Of a stretch of 64,000 nt of DNA, positions 53,841-62,680 are shown piece by piece. The position numbers were made by a program, and so were the translations under genes. Source of the DNA: Neobacillus bataviensis (lineage in GTDB: Bacteria > Bacillota > Bacilli > Bacillales_B > DSM-18226); assembly GCF_019969725.1 (NCBI RefSeq), contig NZ_JAHXYW010000007.1:62001-126000 (forward strand). Direction: 5' to 3'. The notes beneath the pieces are model-generated. The model did no database searches. It had not been told where the DNA came from and saw only the letters and a program-made list of their open reading frames with translations. Numbering within the stretch: the stretch's first letter is position 1; each line of letters begins with the position of its first letter.

Positions 53841-55013
53841 ATGTTAAATACACTCTTTGCTAAATTAGAAAACTATTATGATGAAATGGTCTCGATTCGA
53901 AGGCACATGCACCAGCATCCAGAACTTTCCTTTGAAGAATATGAAACAGCAAAATTTATTAAATCCTTTTATGAAAATTTAAATATTGAAGTCGAAGGGA
54001 ATATTGGCGGAAATGGTGTGGTGGCAAGGATTTATGGGAAAAGGCCTGGTAAAACTGTTGCACTTAGAGCTGACTTCGATGCCCTGCCAATTCAGGACGA
54101 AAAGGATGTCCCCTACAAGTCATTAGTACCTGGCGTGATGCACGCTTGTGGACATGACGGTCATACCGCTACTCTCCTAGTACTAGCAAAAGCCTTAAAT
54201 GAATTAAAAGATGAACTTGTAGGAAACTACGTCTTTATTCACCAGCATGCCGAAGAATATGCACCGGGCGGGGCGAAATCGATGATTGAGGCAGGATGTC
54301 TAAAGGGAGTAGATGTCATTTTCGGGACACATCTATGGGCAGGTGAACCTACAGGGAAGATTCAATATCGAACTGGACCGATTATGGCAGCGGCTGACAG
54401 GTTTGAAATTGATATTCAAGGAAAAGGTGGACATGGAGCCCAGCCTCATAAAACGAAGGATGCTATCGTTACTGCTTCACAGCTGGTATTAAATTTACAA
54501 CAAATCGTCAGCCGCAAGGTTAATCCGGTTGAATCCGCTGTTGTAACAGTTGGCTCTTTTACGGCTCAAAATGCTTTTAATGTCATTGCAGATAAAGCTA
54601 AACTGATTGGTACCGTCCGCACGTTTAAAGAAGATATCCGCCAGTTCATCGAGGATGAAATGAAACGAATTATACATGGTACATGTTATTTGTCGGATTG
54701 CGGTTATGAGTATCATTATTTCAGAGGATACCCTGCGGTCGTAAATCATGCAAATGAAACAGAATTTTTAATTTCATGTGCTGAAGATGTACCTGAGGTT
54801 GTAACTATTGAAGAAACCGAGCCTCAAATGGGCGGCGAGGATTTCGCCTATTATTTACAGGAAATTCCGGGGACATTCTTTTATACAGGAGCGAAACCAG
54901 TCATTGATGATGCCGGTTACCCGCATCACCATCCTAAGTTTGATATAGATGAAAAAGCGATGCTAATTGCTGCAAAAACCCTCGGATCTGCCGCAATAAA
55001 ATTTCAGAAATAA
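53841..55013 (+). CDS. yhaA: M20 family amidohydrolase (YhaA-like)
   Basis: A 390-residue zinc hydrolase of the M20D/aminoacylase type. Metal ligands appear in MHACGHDGHTA near residue 101, HQHAEEYAPGGA near 134, and the C-terminal HHHPKF. RRHMHQHPELSFEE near 20 is the family's N-terminal hallmark. Likely cleaves N-acyl or indole-acetyl amino acids or a peptide; the exact substrate is unknown. GGGGGG precedes the ATG. Confidence 0.92.
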   Translation: MLNTLFAKLENYYDEMVSIRRHMHQHPELSFEEYETAKFIKSFYENLNIEVEGNIGGNGVVARIYGKRPGKTVALRADFDALPIQDEKDVPYKSLVPGVMHACGHDGHTATLLVLAKALNELKDELVGNYVFIHQHAEEYAPGGAKSMIEAGCLKGVDVIFGTHLWAGEPTGKIQYRTGPIMAAADRFEIDIQGKGGHGAQPHKTKDAIVTASQLVLNLQQIVSRKVNPVESAVVTVGSFTAQNAFNVIADKAKLIGTVRTFKEDIRQFIEDEMKRIIHGTCYLSDCGYEYHYFRGYPAVVNHANETEFLISCAEDVPEVVTIEETEPQMGGEDFAYYLQEIPGTFFYTGAKPVIDDAGYPHHHPKFDIDEKAMLIAAKTLGSAAIKFQK

Positions 55014-55016
55014 TTA

Positions 55017-55056
55017 AAAGAACCCCTGAACAATTTTATAGTTCAGGGGCTTTTTG
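55017..55056. terminator. Bidirectional terminator
   Basis: Hairpin AACCCCTGAAC / GTTCAGGGGCTTTTT between the M20 gene and converging ecsC. Confidence 0.88.
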
Positions 55057-55758
55057 CAAAATTCTTAGCCTGAAGGCATTCATCGCTGTTTCTCCCAAAT
55101 GCTTTAAGAGATTGTTATTGGCATAGGCACCAACAAATGCCCCAATCCCTGGGACAAGCTGCAACATTTTAACTAGATCAATATAATCGCGATATTCCTG
55201 CTGAAACTGGCGCCAATCCATTTCCACTAGCGCTTGTTTTCGTGTTTCCCAATTTTCAATCTCATATAAAGTATTTTTCCGAATTTCATCACTTGAAAAA
55301 GCAAGCTGAAAAACATGGAGAATAAATAATCTTTCCTCATAATTCTTGGTATCGAATCCATAAACAGCTGCTGTCTCAAAAAGATATTTCATTTTAATGG
55401 TAAGCAGTAATGGAAAATCAGCCAGTCCGAGTAAAATCCCTCCTGCACCTGTACCGGCTCCTTCGATTATAGCAGTCTTTTGAAACGTAGATATTTTTTT
55501 TCGAGCCAAGTCATCTCGTTCAGCTAATGTCATCCCGCGTGCCTGATCCATATTTGTCGTTACCTGTGATCCAAATAATGTTGCTTTGACCATCGCTTTA
55601 ATACTCTCCGTCATCACCTCATGGACCTTTTCCGGAATGAATTCATTTATTTTTCCTTGAGCTTTTTTGGAGAGACGATTCATCATTCCTGACCGTCTCA
55701 TTATTTTTCTTTTCCATTCTTCTACTTCTTCATAGACTGTCAATTCATATTCATTCAT
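55036..55758 (-). CDS. ecsC: EcsC protein
   Basis: A 240-residue protein of the EcsC family. Features: a Glu/Lys-rich start, GAGTGAGGILLGLADFPLLLTIK near residue 110 with a short hydrophobic stretch, and QLVPGIGAFVGAYANNNLL near 208. Its function is unknown; it is the third gene of the ecs operon. The ATG at 55758 is preferred over 55779. Confidence 0.9.
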   Translation of the reverse strand: MNEYELTVYEEVEEWKRKIMRRSGMMNRLSKKAQGKINEFIPEKVHEVMTESIKAMVKATLFGSQVTTNMDQARGMTLAERDDLARKKISTFQKTAIIEGAGTGAGGILLGLADFPLLLTIKMKYLFETAAVYGFDTKNYEERLFILHVFQLAFSSDEIRKNTLYEIENWETRKQALVEMDWRQFQQEYRDYIDLVKMLQLVPGIGAFVGAYANNNLLKHLGETAMNAFRLRILQKAPEL

Positions 55759-55820
55759 TTTTATGACCCACCCCTCCATAATAATTTATGCTTATTTACG
55801 GTGGAATCTGCCCACTGGTT

Positions 55821-57044
55821 TCAAATGGAGGATATATCTTTTATACGATTTTTACTGTAAAAATTTACAAAAATGAAGGTAAACAAAATTCCTCCAAGTA
55901 ATGCTAGCAATGCAATAACCAGTTCACCTTTAATTAAAATGAACAAAGCGAAAATCACAGCCTGGACAATCATAATAGTCCTTAATAATGAATGGAATGC
56001 AGCTGATTTGTACATAGGAGCAACTGGATATAAATCAACCCATAGCTTGTTTTGATGTTGGTTCCATAATGGAAGAAGCTGAAAACCGGTTAAATATAAA
56101 AATAAAACACTTAAAAGAATTTGTCCCAGCCCAAACGATATAAAATAAATGGCTAATGTTCCAATTACTGTTAGGCGGATAAAAAGACCAAGGTAATCAG
56201 ACGATCGCAGGAACGTTCTTGAAAACAAATAAAGGTATGTTTTGTCTTGCGAAAAGCTTATTCCATTAATAATGAAATCAAGCCATTTTCTTCTTTTGAC
56301 CGTATCCTTTAACATAGGGACATCGGTAAAAAGATTAGCCAGCCGATAAAATGAAGCCATTCTTTTTTCTTCACCATCAATTAATAAATCCCACTTCAGC
56401 CCCATTCTTTTTGTTCGCATATAAAAGGAGTAATAATAAAAGGCCATGATTAAAACGATAAGGAAAAGGAGCAAAACGTTCGCCTGCTTAAATAATAAAT
56501 AGGTAAAGACTGCATTCAATAAATAACGGACAACTAAGTCCCATCTATGCACAGACGATTGAACATAATAGTGGATTCTCCAGCTTGAAGCAAGATTCCA
56601 TGCCTTTAAAGCTAACAAGACCACGAAAAACAGGAAAAAGCGGTGGAATCCGTCGCTGCTTATATGTGCATACATTGGCATTAATATGGCAAGAACCATT
56701 AATAGAACATATCCTTGAAAAAAAAGGCTGGCTATTCCTGAGCGAAAAAAATATCGTTTTAATTTGCTTTCGAGCGGTATTAAAAACACTTTATCCGCGT
56801 CCAATAAAAAATTATAAACCGGACTGTAGGTTAAGAATCCCCCCAAAATTATGGCCATGATGATTTCTGCCGGAAATCCAGAAGAAAGTCCCTCAATCCA
56901 TTTTTGATAATAAAAGGCTGCCGTACCAATAAGAAATAACAAAACAATAACAAGATGCCCATTAAAAATATATCTAAGATACCTTCCTAAATCCTTTACA
57001 CGAACCCCTGCCCGATCCTTCCAAAGCCTTTTTTCATCAAACAT
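55821..57044 (-). CDS. ecsB: ABC transporter permease EcsB
   Basis: A 407-residue integral membrane protein with about 9-10 spans (for example HLVIVLLFLIGTAAFYY near residue 30 and a terminal pair near 360-395). It matches EcsB, the permease that pairs with EcsA. The Ecs transporter supports protein secretion, intramembrane proteolysis by RasP and competence. The start overlaps ecsA by 8 bases. Confidence 0.93.
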   Translation of the reverse strand: MFDEKRLWKDRAGVRVKDLGRYLRYIFNGHLVIVLLFLIGTAAFYYQKWIEGLSSGFPAEIIMAIILGGFLTYSPVYNFLLDADKVFLIPLESKLKRYFFRSGIASLFFQGYVLLMVLAILMPMYAHISSDGFHRFFLFFVVLLALKAWNLASSWRIHYYVQSSVHRWDLVVRYLLNAVFTYLLFKQANVLLLFLIVLIMAFYYYSFYMRTKRMGLKWDLLIDGEEKRMASFYRLANLFTDVPMLKDTVKRRKWLDFIINGISFSQDKTYLYLFSRTFLRSSDYLGLFIRLTVIGTLAIYFISFGLGQILLSVLFLYLTGFQLLPLWNQHQNKLWVDLYPVAPMYKSAAFHSLLRTIMIVQAVIFALFILIKGELVIALLALLGGILFTFIFVNFYSKNRIKDISSI

Positions 57045-57777
57045 ATTTTTCTTCCTTCGTTAATTGGATATATAAATCATCTAATGAAGCGGCAGGCATT
57101 GAAAATTGTTCCCTTAATTCCTCTAATGTTCCCTTTGCTCTAATTTTTCCTTCATGGAGGATTACAAAACGGTCACAATATTTTTCAGCAGTTGCCAAAA
57201 TGTGGGTTGACATTAAAATACCTGCACCGCTTTCCTTCATTTTTTTCATTAAATCAAGTAAGGATTGGATTCCGAGGGGGTCTAGCCCGACAAAAGGTTC
57301 ATCGACAATATAAAGAGCTGGCTGTACTAAGAATGCACACATGATCATTACCTTTTGTTTCATCCCTTTTGAAAAATGGGCTGGAAACCAGTTAAGGCGT
57401 TTTTCCATTCGAAATTCAGATAACAAAGGCGCAACTCTTGATTTATACGACGATTCATCCAGCCCATAGGCCATAGCTGTTAATTTCAAATGCTCGTCTA
57501 GTGTAAGCTCCTCATATAAAACAGGAGTTTCGGGAACGAAGGTGAACAAATGGCGATATGCCTCTTTATCCTCAGTAAAAGATTTTCCATTAATTTTTAT
57601 GTACCCCTTGTGCGGTTCCATTAATCCGATGATATGTTTTATGGTCGTACTTTTTCCGGCTCCATTTAGTCCGATGAGACCAACCATTTCTTTTTCTTTT
57701 ACTTCAAAAGAAACATCCTTTAATACCGGGTTTCTTGTGTATCCCCCGACAAGATTTTCAATTGTTAATAAAGACAT
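57037..57777 (-). CDS. ecsA: ABC transporter ATP-binding protein EcsA
   Basis: A 246-residue ABC ATPase: Walker A GLNGAGKST near residue 36, Q-loop in FVPETPV near 83, signature HFSKGMKQK near 134, Walker B LYIVDEP near 154 and the switch His in STHIL near 190. Partner of EcsB. GAAGGAC precedes the ATG. It is divergent from a repeat-bearing region and hit. Confidence 0.95.
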   Translation of the reverse strand: MSLLTIENLVGGYTRNPVLKDVSFEVKEKEMVGLIGLNGAGKSTTIKHIIGLMEPHKGYIKINGKSFTEDKEAYRHLFTFVPETPVLYEELTLDEHLKLTAMAYGLDESSYKSRVAPLLSEFRMEKRLNWFPAHFSKGMKQKVMIMCAFLVQPALYIVDEPFVGLDPLGIQSLLDLMKKMKESGAGILMSTHILATAEKYCDRFVILHEGKIRAKGTLEELREQFSMPAASLDDLYIQLTKEEKYV

Positions 57778-57950
57778 TTTTTAACGTCCTTCCATAGCAT
57801 GATTAAGGTTTATTTTATCAAAATGCGTTCAATAAAAATAGGAATTCAATTTTTCAATATTTTTTTGTATATTTCTTTCATATCCGGACATCATAATATT
57901 CGAAGGGGAAACAACTTACTTCGATGAAGCAATTCATCAAAATTTGAAAT

Positions 57951-58241
57951 GAGGTGTCTGTTAAAGACATTTTCCATTCAAACAAGTGAGCTTCTCAATC
58001 GTATCAGATAAGGGGATGGTTGTTTTGTACAATGTGCATGGTAACCATTTGGAGTTCAAGTAACACCACTGTTTATCTTAAAAAAATAAACGGCAAATGA
58101 GGTGTTTACCGCAGATCGCCACCTGTTTTTATAAGTTGGGAAAACATATAAAAACACATATAGGGGATGGTCAGCTTGAACAATGATGTCTCTTTATAAA
58201 AACACTCTACGAAAAATGAGGTGTTTATCAAAGAACACTCC
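57951..58241 (+). repeat. Three related hairpin modules between ecsA and hit
   Basis: The motif AAATGAGGTGT(C/T)T occurs at 57947, 58095 and 58214, and each copy forms a hairpin with the sequence that follows: GAGGTGTC / GACATTTTC (57951-57974), AGGTG / CACCT (58100-58124), GAGGTGTT / AACACTCC (58218-58241). The loop-closing pair is C-G in the first and T-A in the third, a compensating change. A second shared block, AGGGGATGGT, lies between modules at 58011 and 58162. The gap 57778-58372 otherwise holds no recognisable gene. Confidence 0.6.
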
Positions 58242-58278
58242 TAATTGAACGTCAAAATGAAGCAGGTCCCCTTCGAGA

Positions 58279-58316
58279 GGGCAGGATTCCATGCGAATCC
58301 TGTTCTTTTCTTTTTT
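58279..58316 (+). terminator. Terminator upstream of hit
   Basis: Perfect hairpin CAGGATTC-catgc-GAATCCTG followed by TTCTTTTCTTTTTT. It lies 57 bases before the hit start codon, after the hairpin modules, so it would end a separate short transcript or act as an attenuator. Confidence 0.8.
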
Positions 58317-58372
58317 ATCCTGCTTTAATATGGTAAAATAAGACAAACATTTTATGAAAGGCTGTGAAATTA

Positions 58373-58792
58373 ATGAGTGAATGTATTTTTTGTAAAATTG
58401 TCAATGGAGATATTCCTGCAGCAAAAGTATTTGAAAACGAACATGTTTTGGCTTTCTTGGATATTAGCCAGGTGACAAAAGGACATACGCTGGTTATTCC
58501 GAAAGTACATAAGGAAAATTTATTTGAATTAACACCTGAGATTGCCAGAAACCTTTTTGAGGTTGTCCCTTCTATTGCCAACGCTTTAAAACGTGAATAT
58601 GAACCAATCGGACTTAACTCGATCAACAATAATGGTGAGCATGCTGGCCAATCCGTGTTTCATTACCATATGCACTTAATTCCGCGCTATGGTAAAGGTG
58701 ATGGCTTTGGCGCTGTTTGGAAGAACAATCAAAGTGATTATACGCCGCAACAATTGCAGGAAATGGCAGCCAAAATTTCAAAACAGCTTTAA
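58373..58792 (+). CDS. hit: HIT family nucleotide hydrolase
   Basis: A 139-residue histidine-triad protein. The N-terminal CIFCKIVNGDIPAAKV has the Cys pair common in bacterial HinT, and the catalytic triad is HYHMHLIPR near residue 99. It probably hydrolyses adenosine phosphoramidates or nucleotide adducts. I chose the ATG at 58373 (AAAGG upstream); a GTG at 58364 adds three residues. Divergent from ecsA as in B. subtilis. Confidence 0.93.
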   Translation: MSECIFCKIVNGDIPAAKVFENEHVLAFLDISQVTKGHTLVIPKVHKENLFELTPEIARNLFEVVPSIANALKREYEPIGLNSINNNGEHAGQSVFHYHMHLIPRYGKGDGFGAVWKNNQSDYTPQQLQEMAAKISKQL

Positions 58793-58875
58793 TTTTAAAA
58801 TAATCAGAAAATTATTTCTTTATTAATATTATATTATTATGTTATAATGAATTTAAGTTTTTCGCTGCAGGCAAT

Positions 58876-58926
58876 GAGTGCACTGCAGGAGAAACAAATA
58901 GCTTAGAAGAGCAGAGGAGAGATGAG
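58876..58926 (+). promoter_or_regulatory. TRAP binding site over the trpP ribosome binding site
   Basis: Eight GAG/TAG triplets precede the trpP start. Six of them (58899, 58904, 58909, 58914, 58919, 58924) recur every 5 bases with 2-base spacers, the exact arrangement that tryptophan-bound TRAP binds. Two more are at 58889 and 58876. The last ones contain the ribosome binding site, so TRAP would block trpP translation when tryptophan is plentiful, as known for B. subtilis trpP. Confidence 0.88.
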
Positions 58927-58928
58927 AA

Positions 58929-59456
58929 ATGAATACAAAAAATCTTGTTGTTTTAGCATTGTTAGCGGGGATTGGGGTAGTTTTACACACGGTAATGCCA
59001 TCATTCTTTGGAATTAAGCCAGACATGATGCTGGCTATGATGTTTTTAGGAATCGTCCTTATTCCAGAATTAAAAAGTGTCATGCTATTAGCTATTGTTA
59101 CTGGTGTGCTGTCTGCATTAACAACTGGTTTTCCAGGCGGCCAAATTCCAAATATTATCGATAAACCTATTACTGCATTAGTCTTTTTTGGTTTGTTTTT
59201 GGCCTTGAAAAAATACCGGAATTCTGTTGTAAGTGTAGCTGTCTTAACTGCAGTGGGTACAGCTGTTTCAGGGACTGTCTTTTTAACAGCGGCGTATTTC
59301 ATTGTCGGCTTACCTAATTCATTCGCATTACTATTCTCAGCAGGTGTATTACCCGCAATCGCACTAAATGCCATTACGATGTTTATTTTGTATCCAGTGG
59401 CTCTTTCAATTGTTAAAAGAACTAAATTATCTACAACTTCCGTCATTCAAAAATAA
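58929..59456 (+). CDS. trpP: Tryptophan transporter TrpP
   Basis: A 175-residue membrane protein with five or six spans, starting MNTKNLVVLALLAGIGVVLH. GFPGGQIPNIIDKPITALVFF near residue 62 is a recognisable TrpP segment. It is the probable tryptophan permease (B. subtilis YhaG/TrpP). The binding-site region is a textbook TRAP target. A TATAAT is present at 58850. A terminator follows. Confidence 0.92.
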   Translation: MNTKNLVVLALLAGIGVVLHTVMPSFFGIKPDMMLAMMFLGIVLIPELKSVMLLAIVTGVLSALTTGFPGGQIPNIIDKPITALVFFGLFLALKKYRNSVVSVAVLTAVGTAVSGTVFLTAAYFIVGLPNSFALLFSAGVLPAIALNAITMFILYPVALSIVKRTKLSTTSVIQK

Positions 59457-59471
59457 TGGTCGGGATCCTTT

Positions 59472-59508
59472 TTAAGAAAAGAACCCAACAGGGTTCTTTT
59501 CTTAAATT
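59472..59508 (+). terminator. Terminator after trpP
   Basis: Hairpin AAGAAAAGAACCC / GGGTTCTTTTCTT just downstream of the stop codon. Confidence 0.8.
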
Positions 59509-59524
59509 CAAATATTACCAGATT

Positions 59525-59716
59525 TTATAAAAAATAAGAAAGCATGGAAGCAACGAGAAGGCAGATTCCACACCCTCCAGCTAATGCCGTTATTCTTTTC
59601 TTTAAAACTTGTTTCGGTGGATAGACACCAGGTCTTTTATAAGCTAATAAATATTTAAATGTGCCCAAAAAAAGGATGGCACTAAGGATAAAGAAAAATA
59701 CAGTTGCACTCTTCAT
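59525..59716 (-). CDS. Small two-span membrane protein
   Basis: A 63-residue protein with two hydrophobic spans (about 5-24 and 44-62) joined by a basic loop with YKRPGVYPPK. I do not recognise its family. AAAGGGGG precedes the ATG, which supports it being real. It lies between trpP and hpr. Confidence 0.72.
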   Translation of the reverse strand: MKSATVFFFILSAILFLGTFKYLLAYKRPGVYPPKQVLKKRITALAGGCGICLLVASMLSYFL

Positions 59717-59938
59717 TTTTTGCCCCCTTTAAATATTAAAAAATTTCGCATTATTCTTGTAATTATTTATATGATAGATCGTCCATTCCTATGAACAAGG
59801 CTTATTTTTTGCATAAAAATGAAATATCAAGATAAAATTTTCATAATTTCTAAAAATTTTGTGAATTTATATCTTTATTAATTTTTATTTTATTGGCATA
59901 ATGATAATAGAGAAATAATAAAGTAGGTGAAAATGGGG

Positions 59939-60514
59939 ATGACAGAGAAACAATATTCAATGAAGGAAGCTTTCTTTTTTAGTCAACGAATTGCTCAATT
60001 AAGTAAAGCGCTATGGAAATCGATTGAGAAAGATTGGCAGCAATGGATTAAACCGTTTGATTTAAATATTAACGAACATCATATTCTATGGATTGCCCAT
60101 CATTTAAATGGTGCTTCTATCTCGGATGTGGCAAAGTTCGGTGTGATGCATGTTTCTACAGCTTTTAATTTTTCAAAAAAGTTAGAAGAAAGAGGATTGC
60201 TTCAATTTTCTAAAAAAGAAAATGATAAGCGGAATACCTACATTCAACTAACTGAAAAAGGGGAAGACATTTTACTGCAATTAATGGAAACCTATGAGCC
60301 GGATAGCAATTCTGCATTTTCTGGTGCCCTTCCACTAAGAGAGCTGTATGGAAAATTCCCAGATTTTATTGAAACAATGGCAATTGTCCGCAATATTTAT
60401 GGGGCGGATTTTATGGAGATTTTCGAACGTTCCTTCCATAACATAGAAAGTGAATTTACCGAAGAAAATGGTAAACTTCGTAAGGCTGAGAAGCCCGAAC
60501 AAGAGCTTGCTTAG
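59939..60514 (+). CDS. hpr: Transition-state regulator Hpr (ScoC)
   Basis: A 191-residue MarR-type DNA-binding regulator. The winged helix includes [47 protein letters not shown] (about 43-90) and [12 protein letters not shown]. It is nearly identical to B. subtilis Hpr in this part. Hpr represses extracellular protease and sporulation genes. AGGTGA precedes the preferred ATG at 59939; a GTG at 59927 overlaps that site. The C-terminal acidic tail is shorter than in B. subtilis. Confidence 0.94.
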   Translation: MTEKQYSMKEAFFFSQRIAQLSKALWKSIEKDWQQWIKPFDLNINEHHILWIAHHLNGASISDVAKFGVMHVSTAFNFSKKLEERGLLQFSKKENDKRNTYIQLTEKGEDILLQLMETYEPDSNSAFSGALPLRELYGKFPDFIETMAIVRNIYGADFMEIFERSFHNIESEFTEENGKLRKAEKPEQELA

Positions 60515-60849
60515 ATGTATTTTTTGAACTCCAGAAACAATGTCTTGAAAAGGCCCTGCTTAATGCAGGCATTAAGTACTTCTTTTATTTCCAGTGATCC
60601 AGGTAAAGAAGCAGAAATTTCGTCAAAAAGCGGATGAAAGTATACATACCCTTCCGCTTTTTGTTCTTCTAATTTTATGCTCATTTCATCACATAATTGA
60701 AAGAAATTTTTTACTTCCTGTTTAGATATTCCCTTTTCAATAATGAGCTTATAAAATTCTAGCTTTGGATTGTTAAGGAGTTCTAAAAGCAGCTTTTGAT
60801 GGTATTCAAGCAGGTTTATTTTTTGTAATAGCAATTCGTAATCTGTCAT
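60511..60849 (-). CDS. yhaI: YhaI family protein (DUF1878)
   Basis: A 112-residue helical soluble protein: [20 protein letters not shown] at the start, [19 protein letters not shown] near residue 42, FHPLFDEI near 72. It matches the YhaI/DUF1878 family of unknown function, next to hpr in B. subtilis. GAGG lies seven bases before ATG 60849. It overlaps the hpr end by 4 bases. Confidence 0.88.
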   Translation of the reverse strand: MTDYELLLQKINLLEYHQKLLLELLNNPKLEFYKLIIEKGISKQEVKNFFQLCDEMSIKLEEQKAEGYVYFHPLFDEISASLPGSLEIKEVLNACIKQGLFKTLFLEFKKYI

Positions 60850-61058
60850 AATCAAGCCTCATTTCGGAACTTTAAAGTTAGCTTATTAACATTATTCACC
60901 TTTTTTAAATAAGGGTAAACCCTTTTTTTTAAGCCACTGTCTGAAATTTAATGCAAAGGAATAAAAAGTCTAATATTCTTCAACTCTTTTTGACTATCTT
61001 TTTTTCGTAATTTTTGATAATGTAGGTATCATAATGAACAACAAGGAGGGAATCGTTG

Positions 61059-61238
61059 ATGATCTCCATTTTTATTGTCTTCGCTATTTTTATCTTGTTT
61101 TATGTAAATAAAATGACCAGTTCCCTTTGTATTCAAAAAGAAATTCCTGAAGAACGCCAGCATAAGGTTTTTCGTACCATTAATGTTCTAGTCACTATCC
61201 TTCTGATTTCTTCATATTTGGAAATTTTATATACATAA
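61059..61238 (+). CDS. Small two-span membrane protein
   Basis: A 59-residue protein with an N-terminal span (ISIFIVFAIFILFYVN), a charged middle (QKEIPEERQHKVFR) and a second span (TINVLVTILLISSYLEIL). AAGGAGGG lies nine to ten bases upstream of the ATG. No family recognised. It lies between yhaI and the YjcZ-like genes. Confidence 0.72.
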   Translation: MISIFIVFAIFILFYVNKMTSSLCIQKEIPEERQHKVFRTINVLVTILLISSYLEILYT

Positions 61239-61298
61239 TCCAACTGTTATCGTATTGCGGGACAAAGGATATGTAATGGACTCTAAACAATAAAAAAT

Positions 61299-61331
61299 AG
61301 AAGCGATGAGGAAATCTCATCGCTTTTAGTT
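61299..61331. terminator. Bidirectional terminator
   Basis: Hairpin AAGCGATGAG / CTCATCGCTT with T-run right and A-run left, between the small membrane gene and the YjcZ-like genes. Confidence 0.75.
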
Positions 61332-61344
61332 TACCATTTTGAAA

Positions 61345-61437
61345 TTAATAAACCCAAGATGCTCCGATAATAATTAATAAAATGAAAAGAACAACGACTA
61401 ACGCAAATCCTCCACCATATCCACCTGCACCAGACAT
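61345..61437 (-). CDS. YjcZ-like sporulation micro-protein 1
   Basis: A 30-residue protein: a Gly-rich start (MSGAGGYGGGF) followed by one hydrophobic span ending GASWVY. This is the YjcZ family pattern, made during sporulation in Bacillus. GGGAGGT precedes the ATG. A second copy lies just upstream on the same strand. Confidence 0.85.
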   Translation of the reverse strand: MSGAGGYGGGFALVVVLFILLIIIGASWVY

Positions 61438-61470
61438 ATCTTTACCTCCCTTCAGCAAACTTTAAATTTT

Positions 61471-61557
61471 TTAGTAAATCCAGGAAGCTCCAACAATAAT
61501 CAATAGTATGAAAAGTACTACAATTAGAGCGAAGCCAGCTCCATATCCACCACTCAT
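61471..61557 (-). CDS. YjcZ-like sporulation micro-protein 2
   Basis: A 28-residue protein: MSGGYGAGF, one hydrophobic span, and the ending GASWIY. It is a tandem duplicate of the gene at 61345, with 33 bases between them. GGAGGT precedes the ATG. Confidence 0.85.
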   Translation of the reverse strand: MSGGYGAGFALIVVLFILLIIVGASWIY

Positions 61558-61764
61558 CGTAATACCTCCTTTTTCATTTGCTACCATATACTATTCAACC
61601 GGTATTCATTTCGTTTAGGCATTTGCCAAAATTTTTTGGAAAAGTCTAGAGTGGATTTGTGCAATATTCAAAAAACAAACACAGTTTTTATTTTTGCAGT
61701 AGTTGCCATTTATGTTATAGTAGAATTTGTGGACAAGAATAAACTGTTTAGGAGAGATTTCAAC

Positions 61765-62634
61765 ATGAAAAAATGGATATTAGCCCTTTCTTTAGCAAGT
61801 GGGGTACTTGCGTTAAGTGCTTGTAATCAAAGCGGATCTGATACAGTTGCAGAGAGTAAGGTTGGTAATGTAACCCAAGAAGATCTTTACAATTCGATGA
61901 AGACAAAATATGGTGAACAAGCCCTCCAGCAACTTGTTTATGAAAAGGTTCTTTCTAAGAAGTACAAGGTAACCGATAAAGAATTAAATGACAAGATTGA
62001 CCAATTAAAATCGGATCTGGGTGCAAACTTTGAAACTACCCTTGCTCAATATGGGTACAAAAGTGAAGATGATTTAAAGAAAACGATGAAGCTTGGCATG
62101 CTTCAAGAAAAAGCTGCGCTGAAGGATGTCAAAGCAACAGAAAAAGAAATGAAGGACTACTATGATAACTATAAGCCAGAAATTAAGGCACGCCACATTC
62201 TTGTTGCTGATGAAAAAACTGCAAATGAAGTAAAGAAAAAACTTGATGGCGGTGCTAAGTTTGAAGATGTTGCTAAAGAATATTCAACAGATACAGCATC
62301 AGCGCAAAACGGTGGCGATTTAGGCTGGTTTGGTACTGGAAAAATGGATCCTGATTTTGAAAAAGCTGCCTATGCATTAAAAGTGAATGAAATTAGTGCT
62401 CCAGTGAAAACACAATTTGGCTATCATATTATTCAGGTTACCGACAAAAAAGAGAAAAAATCCTATGCTGACATGAAGAAAGAAATTGAATATCAAGTAA
62501 AATCATCTAAATTAACTAGCGATGACATTAACAAAGCTATGGAGCGCGAGCTTAAAGCTGCAAACGTAAAAATAAATGATAAAGACCTTAAAGATGCACT
62601 GAAGCCACAAACTTCAGCAGCTGCTGGACAATAA
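61765..62634 (+). CDS. prsA: Peptidyl-prolyl isomerase lipoprotein PrsA
   Basis: A 289-residue lipoprotein foldase that helps exported proteins fold at the outer face of the membrane. The signal peptide ends with lipobox LSAC, the lipidated Cys being residue 20. A central parvulin (PpiC) domain, about 133-225, contains ARHILVADEKTANEV, GGDLGWFGTGKMDPDFEKAAY and TQFGYHIIQV. Helical NC regions flank it. AGGAGAG precedes ATG 61765. It is encoded near hpr and ecs, all linked to secretion. Confidence 0.95.
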   Translation: MKKWILALSLASGVLALSACNQSGSDTVAESKVGNVTQEDLYNSMKTKYGEQALQQLVYEKVLSKKYKVTDKELNDKIDQLKSDLGANFETTLAQYGYKSEDDLKKTMKLGMLQEKAALKDVKATEKEMKDYYDNYKPEIKARHILVADEKTANEVKKKLDGGAKFEDVAKEYSTDTASAQNGGDLGWFGTGKMDPDFEKAAYALKVNEISAPVKTQFGYHIIQVTDKKEKKSYADMKKEIEYQVKSSKLTSDDINKAMERELKAANVKINDKDLKDALKPQTSAAAGQ

Positions 62635-62636
62635 TA

Positions 62637-62680
62637 AAAAAAGCGGAAGCGCCCCATTTGGCGTTTCCGCTTTTTTTATT
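62637..62680. terminator. Bidirectional terminator
   Basis: Hairpin AAAGCGGAAGCGCC / GGCGTTTCCGCTTTTTTT between prsA and converging yhaL. Confidence 0.9.

Noticed and set aside
58853..59446. 197-residue open frame on the minus strand opposite trpP
   Set aside because: It is the antisense of a clear membrane protein gene, has no binding site and reads as low-complexity Asn/Thr/Ala. Treated as a shadow.
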